Source of the DNA: Periplaneta americana | Taxonomy: Eukaryota; Arthropoda; Insecta; Blattodea; Blattidae | Reading direction: 5' to 3' | Length of the DNA: 64,000 nt | NCBI RefSeq assembly: GCF_040183065.1 | Contig: NC_091121.1 | Span: 43,261,287-43,325,286, forward strand | Part shown: positions 43,564 to 55,628 of the stretch, piece after piece | Layout of the letters: every line of letters begins with the position of its first letter | Position numbering within the stretch: the stretch's first letter is position 1 | Notes under the pieces: generated by a model | Databases searched by the model: none | Told to the model about the DNA's origin: nothing | The model's input: only the letters and a program-made list of their open reading frames with translations | Position numbers and translations under genes: made by a program

Positions 43564-44500
43564 CCGCACACTGCAGTGCCTTGCAAAGTAACGCAGAATA
43601 TAATTCTGGCGAGGTGAATGCAGCCACGGCTGTCTGTAATTTATTCTCACACGACCCTCAAAATTTTGTACTAAGATACGACCATGACATCAGATTAGTT
43701 TCTATCACACTATTTTTATGTAATTTATTTGATAAAAATTATTAATAACCATTAAACAAAAATTTTAAAATACAAAATTTCATTAAAAACGAAACAGAAT
43801 AATTTACAGACAGTTTATTTAAAAAAAAACGGAACTCCAAGGAGTGAAGAAGTAGAAGAACATTCTCAGGACTTATACCGAATCAATATCAGTGTGCCTC
43901 GACAGGCATCATGTGTATTGCAGCAGAAAAGCAGTACAATCACGTTATCACTTTTCTTAACATGCTACCACTACAGTATGAAAAACATCCTTCTCATCGA
44001 CGTAGATGTGAACGCATCAGTCCCGAACACACGGCAGCAAATTTGTGTTTTACAAAAACATCTCGATATTTCGTTACCTGGCTTCCATCCTATCGTACAC
44101 GTCTACCAACTCGACATAGACCCGTTTTTATTCACTGCCAAGAGATAAATCATAGAGCAAGGGAAAGATCTAAGTTAATGTCGAAGGTTGATCTGTTGCT
44201 TTATCCTTGGTCAAAGTCTAACATTGTAGTGTACTGCCCCCTTCTTCCAATCAGCGTGCTTCTCAGTTTTGTCAGTCCAACACGTGAGACTGCAGTTCTA
44301 TGTGATTAGATATATACAATAAACGAGCGAGACATGAGACTTGTGAAAGCAGATGTACCGTATGTTTGTTGATATTTCAGTAAAATTTTAAATATGATGG
44401 TTGTTTGTAATCATTTAATTTTTCCAAGATGTATTCTGCATGTTATTTTATGCAGCGACATAAAAATAAATAATGTGAATAAAGAACAAGGACAATGAGA
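43564..44500 (+). other. Dscam: probable Dscam 3' UTR
   Basis: Sequence after the stop. Candidate poly(A) signals AATAAA occur at 44318-44323 and 44478-44483. Open stretches at 43894-44309 have no recognisable domain. The true end of the transcript cannot be seen. Confidence 0.4.
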
Positions 44501-46470
44501 ACCGTGCTTCATTATCCACAGAGCGTGCTCCACTTTCATCTTCTAGGATTGTGGCACCGATTGGATGTATCACAACAAGGTAAGGCCATAAAAAAACTTT
44601 CCATACCAACCATGTGTAAAAGATGGATCAAGAGTGCCAGTGTGCATGCCCAGAATAAGTGAGACCAAGAACTAGGGTTACCAGATGGATTTTGTAAAAA
44701 TTAGAAACATTCCCAATTTTTTTTAACAAAAAATTAAGGAAACTGGTATTTTAGACATTTTTACTGTAATTTATGGCGCTGCTTATTAAACTAAATCAGG
44801 TTATTCATAAAATGAATGTTCTTCTAATTAAAAATAACTAAATTTTTGTTAAATTTAATGCTGAATTTTATAAACAAAGAATATTTACAAAGTTACCTCT
44901 GTTTGATTGTTCATATTTCTCTGAGGATTTCGCATTTCTTAACAGTTGTTGTTTAGTCAACTGTCCGAAGACAGGTCTGAACCTCACAAGTGATATCAAC
45001 AAGGCACCACCTATGAGGCAACTAGGCCAGGAGATAATGGGGTAGGGTGGCCAGTTCCTTCCCCCCCTCCATTGCATACATCGCCAGTTAGCTACATATT
45101 ACACTAATCAGACCTTAGATGCATACCAGTACAAACAATTGTTCTTCCTCTGACATATCGTCAAGTGAGATGTACTGCCAGATAATAGATGTACATATCA
45201 GCCAGAAACTCTTTAACAATGTCGCATCATTTTTTTACAGCATTATAAAAATCTTGACAGTCCAGTTTTGAATTGACACAAACTTATAATTCTGATTTAA
45301 TTAAAACAGTGGAGCATCTGTTCCTACTGTTTGACCACTTATGACCACTTTTTTTAAATCGATCAAAGTTCGATTAATCTATCGATTAATTGATAAATTC
45401 AAATACCTAGTTAATCGATTAAATATTTTGATCAACCGACAGCACTAATGAAATTATGTTTATGTTTGACCCATCATCTGCAGTCTGTGATTTGTAATTC
45501 TGGCCTAAGCCAAAAATTTCCTCTTCATGACTGGCATTAACTTTTTTTCTGGTTGGACGAGTATAGAAACCGGAATCATGGAGGCATCTATGGACTGTTT
45601 TTGTACTGATGTGGCATTTCTGTTAGGAATTTTACAATTGCGCAAAATAGGTCAATTTTTATAGCAATGGTACTAGTACTACATGATTTGCTCTCAGACG
45701 TGAAAATATTGACTACACCTTATTTCAGTGCTCAATGGGAACAAATGTACAAGTCATAGAATAAGATGTCTGGGATTTAGTACTCATATAACACACAAGC
45801 AAGTGATTTATCTTTTAAAACATAAATAAAAACTCTCGGAGCTTTATTTTCCACATTAGTAAATGTTACAAAGTTAGTTTCTTAGGTAGACTAGAATCAA
45901 TGCCACATATTTATTTGGAATTGTTTGTCTTTCAGGGCTTCTTCTTCCTGTTGATATTTTGTCTTAAAATAATTTTGGCTGTCATAATATCTTCTGGCAT
46001 TCGGGAGACATGTTCGTTTCATTCCATGATCTTACAACCAATTTATAAACTTCAATTTTTTTTTTTAAATATTTGTTGTAACAAATCATATCGTTAAAAC
46101 AGCATGAAATTCTTACTCTCATGTATGCCTGATGTTTCGTATCAGTTTTCATTATCCCGTCCCTTGACACTTGTATTCCTTCATAATTTAAATTCATATT
46201 TTGTTCTATAATTTTCCATCTAGTTCCAGTTTAGGTTGAAGAGGTTCCTTGTCTGATGTCAAATAGATATTTTGTTCAAATTTTCATATTGCATTTCTTA
46301 CAGGTCAACATAAATCTTTGTAAATTATCTTCATTGTCTATAATGGAATTGCACTGTTCGAAATAAATTAATAAAACATAAAAGATTTTTAGTAGGCTTA
46401 TACTTCAATTTGCATTGCATGCACTACTGTCCATCTTATCCACGCTTGTGATTTACTATAGTAGGGTTAC
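44501..46470. other. intergenic, no gene seen
   Basis: AT-rich DNA between Dscam and KRI1 with no recognisable coding region or clear element. Confidence 0.5.
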
Positions 46471-46472
46471 TA

Positions 46473-46954
46473 TACTAAAAGCCAAGTTATGAACAGACTA
46501 AACCGGAAGCAACGTTCTGTTGCTCTCTTTCTGAGCTCTGTTGCCACATAGTGGCGCGAGATTCAAAGCGTGTTCAGCATTTGTCACCGATATGTTTAAA
46601 ATAACTACTGTCTATAGTTCTCGATAACACTATCAACAATATTAGTAATTAAAACTACTGTTTTTAAGAAAGCACGAGCTAATGACGCTGGTACGAAATG
46701 CAACTCGTAATGCACGTGGTACTGCAAATGAACTGAGAAGTTTGGCTACACTATCTCCTTGATTCTGTTGCCAGATTTTCGTTAGCAGACGACATTTTCA
46801 CGTGAGGTCCAGTGAAAAGCTCCGTTCTCCTTTCCCCCTCTGCCCCGCCATACTCAACGTGTCATCGCTGCACAGGCTACCCCTCTAACCCGCACTTTCC
46901 TCTCGCCCTGCCAACTACTTCCTGTTTAGTTGGTTCATAACCTGGTTTTTAGTA
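46473..46954. mobile_element. MITE with about 38-bp TIRs, TA-flanked
   Basis: The left tactaaaagccaagttatga and the inverted right tactaaaaaccaggttatga both continue to ggaag with five or so differences. Each end abuts TA. The interior is GC-richer than its surroundings and non-coding. Confidence 0.8.
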
Positions 46955-46974
46955 TATAGTAGTTGAACTCTTCA

Positions 46975-47110
46975 TCACACGAACGCACCCACACAACAGG
47001 CAGCAAAGTTGAGATGACACCGAGACACAGAAGGCTCTGAGGATAGTGTCAAATAGTACCGAAACAGCTGTAAGCCGACATACTTACATAATTAACACGA
47101 GTAAGATCGC
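46975..47110 (+). mobile_element. Penelope-like 3' end relic
   Basis: gaacgcacccacacaacagg followed by a degenerate version of the ORF end and hammerhead of the 1.6-3.9 kb element, then ttaacacgagtaag as at 1640-1655. Confidence 0.75.
47033..47076 (+). ncRNA. hammerhead ribozyme motif, diverged
   Basis: GGCU, CUGAGGA (allowed N7 change), stem II GUGU/GUAC held by G-U wobbles, GAAA, CAGCUG, UA, AGCC. Stem II has changed sequence yet can still pair, which is compatible with either constraint or chance. Confidence 0.6.
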
Positions 47111-47483
47111 CATTTAATCAATTATTTATATAGTAGGGTTTATTGTTTTAGGGATGACCCACAATTTTTTACAATTCTGTTAGTGGAATCGAGCAATTCA
47201 GAATTCTAATCTAATTTTAATACAGTACATTGTGAGTCTCTATACTGAGATATATTTCAAATAGTTTGTTGATACCAAAACGTTGAAGACTTACCTATTA
47301 CGATGTAATATACCTCTATCTGTTGTATCATGTAGATATTTAAGGATATGTAGTAAGAATACAGATAAATAGGTAATTTATTCTATAAAAGAAATATCAG
47401 AGTAATATACAACTTGAATCATGGAAAGTTTAATCGAAATTTCTTGATCAGTAACAAAATGTTTATACCCTATACTTTTCTTA

Positions 47484-47800
47484 CTAATGGCGGGTACTTC
47501 ATTGTTCATCATTTTTCCATGTGAAGCCAGTTGTGTAGACCAATTTACCGACAGAGTCGTTGCCCAGTGTGTGTCATACAGGTCTGATCTACGTTACACC
47601 CATGATGAGATGAGATGACGGAGATTTGTTGGGATGCCATATGGGAACTGGAGCTCCCAGACAAACTTCTGTGTTACGTGAATCACAGGCTTGCCCAACA
47701 GAGGTTATAAATTGGGGATACACAGGGATCAAACCCGGGTCTACAGTACTTTGAGTGCAGTGCTCTAGCCACTGGACTGCTGTAGGAGCACCCTATGCTC
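47484..47800 (-). mobile_element. SINE (family E), second copy
   Basis: Minus-strand tRNA-like head (cagtggctagagcactgcac, gggtttgatccctg) and the same body as 717-1025 (ctacacaactggcttcacat). Confidence 0.8.
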
Positions 47801-47849
47801 TCTCTATCCATATTAAGTCATACAAGATGGACCATTGGAACTAGTACAT

Positions 47850-48947
47850 TCAAGATTTGCAACAATGCGATAAACAATACATGCTGACATCATTTGTCTT
47901 TTCCAAACGAAACACACGTTATTACCATTTAGTTCATCATGAATCATTGGACGGTGGAGACCAGAGTTCGGGCTGTGGAAGTCTTTCTTTATTCATGATA
48001 AAAATGTTATTTCTGTTCAGTGAGAGTTGTGGTATGGAGAGAACCGTCACTGCCATGTTCCAAACAAGAGAACAATATCCAGTTGAATCATTGAAGAAGA
48101 ATAAGTATGGTCGTCAATAAAAAGTATGAGGGCTCCCGGAAAATAGTTTGTATGCCTGAAAATATATAGCAAGTCCGTGTGACTCTGCAACAAAATTCCA
48201 AGTGATCAGCTTGTCACCATGCAAGGACACTATGTATATCCCTCACTTCCTTGTGTAGGATTCTGAAGAAGAATTTAAAGTTTTACCCACATAAATTGCA
48301 AGCATCTCAAGAGCAAATGCCAATAAATAAAAGAGAAGCTACAATTCTGCACAAATTCCTTGGAATATTGCAGCAGGATGAGACAATTCTGTCTGCCCTA
48401 ACAATGTCGGATGAAACAAACTTCCATCTTAATGGGTTCGTTAATTAGAAAAATCTTTCTATTATGCAGATAGGAACCCACAACATTCTTTATGAAGAAT
48501 GTCTGTATAGCGAAAATGTCGTCTGGTGTGCGATTGATATAATGGGGCCGTGAAGATGATAAAGAAGATCCACTGACTGTCACTGTTGAGCAGTATAGTA
48601 ATGCTATTGAAAACTTCATTCCAGAACTGTTAAGAACTGATCATCTGAACACGACATTTTTCCAGCAAGATGGAAAGACATCCAGTACATCTAAGCTGCA
48701 CCAGTTCTTTCCGAACTGACTGATCTCACGATTTGGAGATATTCCATGGCTATCCAGGTCTCTGGATTTGACAGCCCCAAACCTTTTTGTTTGAGGCTGT
48801 CTCAAAGGGAAAGTTTTCTCCAGGCGATTATATACTACTGGGGACTTGAAACAACACAAGAAGAAATTCAGACTATTCTTAATGAAATTATTCAATATGT
48901 CATGAGGAGATTTTGCAAGTGTTTGCAATATTGCAAACTAGGTGACA
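47850..48947 (+). mobile_element. mariner-type transposase relic
   Basis: Plus-strand frames with many breaks: RILKKNLKFYPHKLQASQE and LTMSDETNFHLNGFVN (first D), NPHNILYEE, FIPELLRTDHLNTTFFQQDG (second D), ISRFGDIPWLSRSLDLTAPN (third catalytic region) and a GCLKGKVF tail. It is cut at its 3' end by a non-LTR X fragment. Confidence 0.82.
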
Positions 48948-49205
48948 AAAGCTTCTCAACAGAGTAGTAACAGGCATTTCCCATGTTTATTCTGCGTTGA
49001 ATTTCCTCCCGAGTGTCATTTATATTTGTTACTGTTGCTCCAAGATATCTGAATTTCTCCACCTCTTGGAAGGATAAATTTACAATTTTTATATTTTGAT
49101 TTCATACAATATTCTGGTCACGAGACATAATCATATACTTTGTCTTTTCGGGATTTACTTCCAAGCCTATCGCTTTACTTGCTTTATTGTATGGATTCGT
49201 AACAA
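48948..49205 (-). mobile_element. non-LTR X fragment
   Basis: Matches 28672-28803 on the minus strand (VEKFRYLGATVTNINDTREE, RRINMGNACYYS) and extends further 5' into the upstream region (SKAIGLEVNPEKTKYMIMSR-like), with breaks. Confidence 0.82.
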
Positions 49206-49685
49206 ACTGTTTTTTTACAGTGATAGGTTGTTAGCCCTTCGCCCAATCCCCAAGCTGGAGGACCGCCCCTTATCGGCTGTCCACGACTGCTTTATTCAAT
49301 ATATTCGCAGCTACCGTACCCTCCATATCTGGAGGCCGTCTCCTCTATCCGTAACCTGAGGACGCGCCATGCCGTGGTGATAGGGACCCACAATACATGG
49401 AGCTCGTAAATATTATTATAACTTTCTTTTTATTTAAAACTCAGGGGGAGGCCCAATTGCTTTCCATAGCCACTCAAAAGATGCCTCACTATATAGGCAC
49501 TCTTTCAAACACGTGATACGGTAAGCATGAACAGAAGTTATCCAATTGTGGAGAAGACAATGAATATTCTGTAGTATATTGTAACAAATTATAGATGTGG
49601 AAAAATATTTGATACGGAAACGTGATCATTTTTATTTCTCGGTTGTGTAAAAAAAAGTTAATTGGCAAGACACCAATTTTCACGT
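49206..49685. other. intergenic, repeat-like but unassigned
   Basis: gatagggttgttagcccttc-like text with cccaagctggaggaccgccc and a GC-rich pyrimidine stretch (49225-49390) looks like part of a dispersed retroelement. I cannot name it. Confidence 0.35.
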
Positions 49686-49689
49686 GAGA

Positions 49690-49944
49690 ATCACGACAGG
49701 AAGAATTGGCTGTGAGATCAAACTACCTATGCGCGGACTTGGTTAATAAAAACCTAAACTAATCAAACCTAACTTTTGTATATGCAAGGTCTGGCAAGGT
49801 GTATAACCTGAGTACAAAGAGAACTTCTTGATTTTATGCGGAATGTAAACACGAAAATAAATTAAGCTATAGATCACACCGACAGTGCATGAAAAGTCCG
49901 CGCATGCGCAGTTTGACCTCACAGCCAAGTTCTTCCTGTCGTGA
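49690..49944. repeat. inverted repeat, about 50-bp arms
   Basis: Arms 49690-49740 and 49893-49944 (tcacgacaggaagaa, tggctgtgag, atgcgcggactt and their inverses) flank about 150 bp. It resembles a small DNA element and lies 345 bp upstream of the KRI1 start codon. Confidence 0.75.
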
Positions 49945-50149
49945 GCCTCTCTTCAATTTTCTACTCCCACTATGCCCCCAGACAACAGGTTGGTAAACTT
50001 CTATGAGATTATGTTGGTTGTTGCACCAACGAATAGGGATTGATTCCCTATACGCTAGTTGCACCGTTTTCTGATTTGATGTTGCTTTTTGAAGTTCTGT
50101 TTATGATTCGCTTTTATTTATTTGAACTATCCTTAATTTTCAGTTCAGT

Positions 50150-50288
50150 AGGACAGCGCATGGGGAATTTATGATAGAATTTCTCTCTCGGTATAAAAAA
50201 AAATTGTTAATATGTCGGAACGACGGAACATGTGAGTGGTCAAGAACTTCATATATTTTTACATTAATACGACTGAAAGCTTTCGAAC
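50150..50288 (+). promoter_or_regulatory. KRI1: likely KRI1 5' flank / 5' UTR
   Basis: Directly upstream of the KRI1 ATG. It contains a short upstream reading frame, ATG at 50212-50214 to TGA at 50233-50235 (7 codons), out of frame with the main start. No TATA box or initiator can be claimed. Confidence 0.35.
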
Positions 50289-50391
50289 ATGCTACTAGGA
50301 GACGATTCAGATTCAGAGATTAAAATTGAAGTTAATAAAAATTATGCTGACCGTTATAATACATGGAGACAGAAAGAAGAACTGCAAAAAT
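50289..50391 (+). CDS. KRI1: KRI1 exon 1
   Basis: ATG at 50289, donor GTAAGT at 50392, phase 1 out. It reads MLLGDDSDSEIKIEVNKNYA, then DRYNTWRQKEELQK, with the junction codon giving L. NKNYADRYNTWRQKEELQKL continuing to KDRYG is the classical Kri1 N-terminus, so this is the first coding exon although it is 4.9 kb from the next. Confidence 0.92.
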
Positions 50392-51160
50392 GTAAGTTGA
50401 ATTTATAATATAGATCTGCGTCCTATCTCGACCACCGTGACACGTTTCTACGTCGGCCACATGGGCAGCTGGACAGTGTGCTCATTAACGTTATTAACTT
50501 CGCCACGTTGTGCGTAAAATACACCTTATCGTAGTACTCCGGTCCGATATTGGCGTTGCAAACAAGGATGCAAAATAAAATACCCCGAAGAAATCATGTG
50601 ACAAAACATAACCAATACAAATCTGAAATGGCTCGAGTATTTTCACATGTGAAGAATGATTTACGAATGGTCACTTTCCCTTTGCTTTTAGTAAAATACG
50701 ATTATTAAAGCTATCACTATTCCATTATTTCATAGGTATTTATCCAGAAAAGCTACACCAAAGAAGGCACTATTTTCTTTTGTGTCATTGGCTTCTACAA
50801 GAGTATATAGCGATAAACACGTGGTTTCATTTTGCAGCCTGAAATACTTTCAACATAAAAATCATTTGATACTTATTCGTACATTGTAATGCACTGCTAT
50901 AGCCTACTCTTCACTTGTTACCAATTACGGTATCGCTAAAGTACTGTTGGCGCAACTTATCTAGGCAGCTGGGTCCCCTAGTCCTCTCTCGGTGCCCCGT
51001 AGCCAACTGCTAGCTACCTGACCGTCGATGCTGCAGTTGTACGTACAGGTACAAAAACTTCGTTCGGTATTTATTTTCAGTGGATTCCATTGGATATGGT
51101 AGGTGAAGATGTATGGATCCACAAAAATATAAATAAATCGTATTCTTCTTCGTCTGTGTA
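50392..51160. other. KRI1 intron 1, no gene seen
   Basis: Unassigned intron DNA. Confidence 0.5.
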
Positions 51161-52500
51161 CATCCATTCATAGTGTTCTGTCCAAGGGCAGGTGTTTCAC
51201 TGTAAACCCAGCATCCTCCAGTCTTTCCTATTTTCTGTCTTCCTGTTTGTCTCCTCATATGATCCATATTGTCTTAATGTCGTCTATCATCTGATATCTT
51301 CTTTGCCCCGAACTAATCTCCATTGCATCTTTCTGAAGGCAATTTCTTCAGAATCAGTGACCCAGCCAATTCTTTTTCCTCTTTCTAATCAGTTTCAGCA
51401 TCATTCTTTCTTCATCCACTCTTTCCAACACAGCTTCGTTTTTTACTCTGTCCGTTTCACACACCATCCTTAGCCATAGGCCTATCCACATTTCAAATGC
51501 TTCTACTCGTTTCCCTTCACTTCGTCGTAATGACCATGTTTCTGCCCCTGTACAATGCTACACTCCAAACAAAGCACTTCCCTAGTCTCTTTCTTAGTTC
51601 TTTTTTCGGAGTTCCGCAGAAGATGCTTCTTTTCTATTAAAAGCTTCCTCTACCATTGCTATTCTCCTTTTGATTTTCCAGCAGCAGCTCATGTTACTGC
51701 TTATAGTACACTTCCCAAGTATCTGAAGCTGTCCACTTGCTCTACTGCTTCATTTAAAATTCGCAAGTTTACCTTCTTTATTTTCCTTCCTATGACCATG
51801 ATGTTCGTCTTGGTGGCATTTAGTCAGCCTGGTTGGCGCTGGCCTTCTATGCCCGAGGTTGCGAGTTCGATCCCGGGCCAGGTCGATGGCATTTAAGTGT
51901 GCTTAAATGCGATAGGCTCATGTCAGTAGATTTACTAGCATGTAAAAGAACTCCTGCGGGACAAAATTCCGGCACACCAGCTGATATAACCTCGGCAGTT
52001 GCGAGCGTCGTTAAATAAAACATAACATTAACATTAACATTGTTGGCATTTATCTTCATTCCATACTCTCACATCTGTCATTTAACTCCAGTAGCATATC
52101 CTTTAGTATCGTCTCCTCTTCTGCTAATGCTAACAACGCCATATTATCAGCAAATCTTACACAATTTATTCTTCCTCCTCCTACTATCACTCCTCCCATG
52201 TTCTGAAAACAGTTCTTCACTAAATTCTCCTAGTAGATGTTGAACAGGGTAAGTGATAAAGGAGATCCTTGTACTCTCTATTTCACTTCCTTCTGACATT
52301 TCTTCTCCTATCCTGACTTTGACTTGTTTCATACAAAGGTTACTGAACACCCTCCTCTGTTTCCAACCCACGCCAATTATCTTTAGGATCCCCCATCAGT
52401 TTATTTCAATCCACTCTGTGAAACGCCTTTTCTAGGTCCACAAATACTGTATACACTTCTTTATTATTGCCTAGGTATCTTTAGCAGTAAGCAAGCAAAT
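51161..52500 (-). mobile_element. non-LTR retrotransposon Y, RT and 3' end, split by a SINE
   Basis: Minus-strand frames with breaks read RT-palm text ending in a YADD-like box (reverse of tctgctgataatatggc at 52140), NDRCEEYGMKIN-like, then TKTMVIGRKIKKVNLRILN, EAVEQVDSFRYLGS-like, the alignment with RRSIFCGPLEK, and the 3' end cagaacactatgaatgg. The insertion at 51826-52038 is a SINE. The same family is at 23560-24115 and 26176-27096. Confidence 0.8.
51826..52038 (+). mobile_element. SINE (family B), with TSD
   Basis: A tRNA-like head (cagcctggttggcgctggcc, B-box gcgagttcgatcccgg) is followed by the body atgtcagtagatttacta and gatataacctcggcagttgc, with an (aacatt)n tail. Flanked by tggcattta on both sides, inside element Y. 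Confidence 0.88.
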
Positions 52501-54382
52501 GTATTTTACCTGTCTCGTAGACTGTCCTTCCCTCTCCTGCCTCGCTACCGCTAGAAGCTACCTCTCTGCTCCCCGCGCCCCTCTCTTGTAGCTGCTCAGA
52601 AAGTTTCGCGGACAATAAATATGCTAATTACCAACATAAAATGCGAGAAGTCCAGGACAAATTACTAGGGAAATCCGGAAATGAATGATGTCTCCCTAGT
52701 ATTGCATCCTGGACCTTTTTGAGTGTTATATTTGTAACAAGTGTTGGGGTGGGGGGGTCATAATTAGCCTATTTGTACTAATTGTAGGCCTATAGCACAA
52801 AATCGTTACTGTACTGTTATATAATATAAAACTTTTGCTTATTGTTGGACAGAATTACAGAATCAATCCATGTAGCAAAAAATTAATAATAATGTTCACT
52901 GAGATTTATGCCTCTTCCATAAATTTTATTGTAGGGCAATAATTAAGCACAAAATACGCCTATGCCTCTCTCATAAATTGTAAAATACTACTTCTAAATT
53001 ATTAGACATAAATTAATGTACCTAGTTAGCTATTTAAGAACCACATCACAAGCGGTATAAAATTGTTGCCATGCTTAACTGGATGCCTTTTGTGCACACT
53101 TGTATGCATCTAACCAAGCATGAGACAGGATTGCCAGATACTCTAGTCAGGAATCCAGGACAGATGGTGATACTGCGTACCTTAATGTGACTATGCTTTT
53201 GAATTAATTCAGTTTGTAATTTATTAGTTTTATATATTTCAACCAATTATATGGGGCCTAAACTTTTTAATTTTGTTACATTTTTGCTGAATTATAAATT
53301 TCTTTTGAATTAGCCTATTGATGAAATCTGGAAAAATAATGTGACATTACAGCCTAATCTATACAAAAAAAAATGCATGATACAGTGTTTAAATTTTATC
53401 AATAATAAATACTTCCAAAGAGAATAAATAATAAAAATACTGTATAATACCTAATACCCCAGATTACATATAACAGATTGCTCAGCCATGACGGCAACAA
53501 CTTGTATTAGTTTCACTATGCTGCCATCTAGCGGTCATTACCAATTGACAGTGGCAATCCCGGTGGTTGTTCTCTTCCACATGTTACCATTTTTAACATG
53601 GGGATGGTCAGTCTGTTATGTATGTGATCAGAGCTAATACATACTGTAATATTATCGTTTTTACTTCAATACAACCCAATAGGAAATGCCAGACAGCATT
53701 GATGATGACGTTGAACATAGGTTGGACAGGGTCTTGAAAAAATGAATATAGTTTTTAAAATAATTTTACAAAAATGAGCAAAGAATTGTATTTTTATAGT
53801 TTTTTTTATATTCCATGACATAACTGAATTCAGGACACAGGACACACCATTAAAATTCAGAATGTCTGGCAATTCTGGCATGAGAGGTAATTTTTATAGT
53901 GGCAGTAAGCCTTCAGAGCTTTCACTCATCAACTTATTTCAACATTCATTTGATAAAGTTTCCATTTTCTCCATTATTGTATCCATGATATCTTTGCTAC
54001 AGATGGTTTGCTCTCTTTTTCTCTGTCCTTGTGTCTGCTAGTCTCTGTTGCACTTCTGCTTTGAATAGGTATTGTCAGGGTTAAATTCTGCTATTCTCCT
54101 TCTTCCTTTTGGTCTTTCTTCAATTTGGTTTTTAATGTTGCCATTGTATTGAGCTTCTCCTTCATCTGATGATATAATTTGTTCGATTTCTATAGATCCC
54201 ATCTAGTGATATCCTCTTGTTCAAAGAATATATTTGCCTCAAAAAGAGAATTCTATTCACAGAATTCAATTAGTCTTCTCAGCTTCACTTTATTTTCCTA
54301 ATACGAATTTTTTTGACTGGGTATTTCAAATCGCTCTTCTTGTCCCACTTCGGTATTCCATGGTCTCAAGTAGTTATTAAAC
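52501..54382. other. KRI1 intron 1, no gene seen
   Basis: No exon. The motif tgccaga and nearby text at about 53130-53170 is weakly matched in inverse at 53820-53880, hinting at an old inverted-repeat element of about 750 bp. Confidence 0.4.
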
Positions 54383-54394
54383 TAGGAAATCTTT

Positions 54395-54862
54395 GATGAA
54401 AGAGTAATGCAATGGAGAAAAATTCTCTTCGGCGCCGGGATTTGAGCCCGGGTTTTCAGCTCTACGTGCTGATGCTTTATACACTAAGCCACACCGGATA
54501 CCCACCCCGGCGTCGGACAGAATTGTCTCAGATTTAAGTTCCAACTCTTGGGTTCCCTCTAATGGCTGCCCTCTGCGCTACGTCATAGATGTCTATGAAC
54601 GTAGGACTGAAGTCCACACATGTGCTGAGGTGTACTCATTATGAGTGATTAGTTGGCCGGGATCTGACGGAATAAGCGCCGTCTTAAATCACAAAGTGAT
54701 TTACGCATATCATATATATTATTTAATGTACCGAAGTACATATGATATTTCCATGCAGATATTCTGTGTTATCATACTCCGTACCATTACTCTTTCATCG
54801 TATGATGACGCAGAATATCTGCATGAAAATATCATATGTACTTCGGTACATTAAATAATATA
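54395..54862 (-). mobile_element. tRNA-headed SINE (family F) fused to a hairpin, with TSD
   Basis: A 468-bp insertion flanked by taggaaatcttt at 54383-54394 and 54863-54874. A minus-strand tRNA-like head lies at about 54510-54435 (gtggcttagtgtataaagca, cccgggctcaaatcccggc). The right end is a hairpin with 64-bp arms, 54713-54776 and 54801-54864, differing at about three positions. The loop contains an inverted copy of the element's own end motif gatgaaagagtaatg. Confidence 0.8.
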
Positions 54863-54879
54863 TAGGAAATCTTTTGTTC

Positions 54880-55322
54880 GACATGACCTGTGTGTGACAT
54901 CTGGCAACAATGTACACATAGTTTCAGGTACTACTTTAAGGGAGCAGCGCAAGCAGATAATGGTCATTTATATCTTTCCCGCAGCAACTGCCTTCATGAA
55001 ATCTAGGCAGTGCACTCACCCCCTCATAGTTTAATGAAATTGAATTATGAATTTAATTAATGATGCAAACAATTTTCTGTTAGTTTCAAAGAGATTGTTT
55101 CAATAATAATTTTTTAAAATGTTAGTTTCTTTAGAGGCGAAATATGCGCGAAATTGCTTGTTCTTTTTACGAAATATTCACCTTTAATCATGGAAATCAG
55201 GGTAAAATAATCACCATAAATCACACCCCTATTAATGGCACATAAGTAACCAATTCTACATGCGGTGCAAGTACGCAATATAGCCAAGATGTTTAACATT
55301 TGTGGTTACTGGTATGTTACAG
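54880..55322. other. KRI1 intron 1, last part
   Basis: No element or exon seen before the acceptor. Confidence 0.55.
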
Positions 55323-55628
55323 TGAAGGATCGGTATGGGAGTGCACAGGATCACCTTAGTGACAGTGCCAGCTGTTCTTCTGAAGAGGATGAAACTGCAG
55401 AACAGCTGACACAACAATTGGAAAAAGACTTCTTTAAAACGCTTTCCTGCTTGAAGAAGAAAGATCCTTCCATATATGATGAAAAAGTTAGTTTCTTTTC
55501 GAAAACAAGTTCAGCTAGTGGGGATCAAAGTGTCACTAGCACAAAGAAGCCTGATGGGAAGCCCCTTTTCCTGCGGGACTATGAGCGGAAGCTGATCGTT
55601 GAGCGAGAGGGCAAACTCAGTGATGATG
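55323..55628 (+). CDS. KRI1: KRI1 exon 2
   Basis: Acceptor gttacag ends at 55322, donor GTAGGT at 55629; phase 1 in and out. It reads KDRYGSAQDHLSDSASCSSE, EDETAEQLTQQLEKDFFKTL, SCLKKKDPSIYDEKVSFFSK, and KKPDGKPLFLRDYERKLIVE. The F-x-x-TLS-x-LKKKDP-x-IY and LRDYERK blocks are Kri1 signatures. The reading frame also appears open upstream of the acceptor, but exon 1 shows that the splice is used. Confidence 0.95.

Noticed and set aside
43894..44309. Overlapping open frames after the Dscam stop
   Set aside because: No domain, no splice logic and no conserved motif. They lie where the 3' UTR is expected.
55265..55322. Upstream extension of KRI1 exon 2 to an in-frame ATG at 55265
   Set aside because: Exon 1 at 50289-50391 supplies the conserved Kri1 N-terminus and joins in phase at 55323. 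The upstream codons are unlike Kri1.
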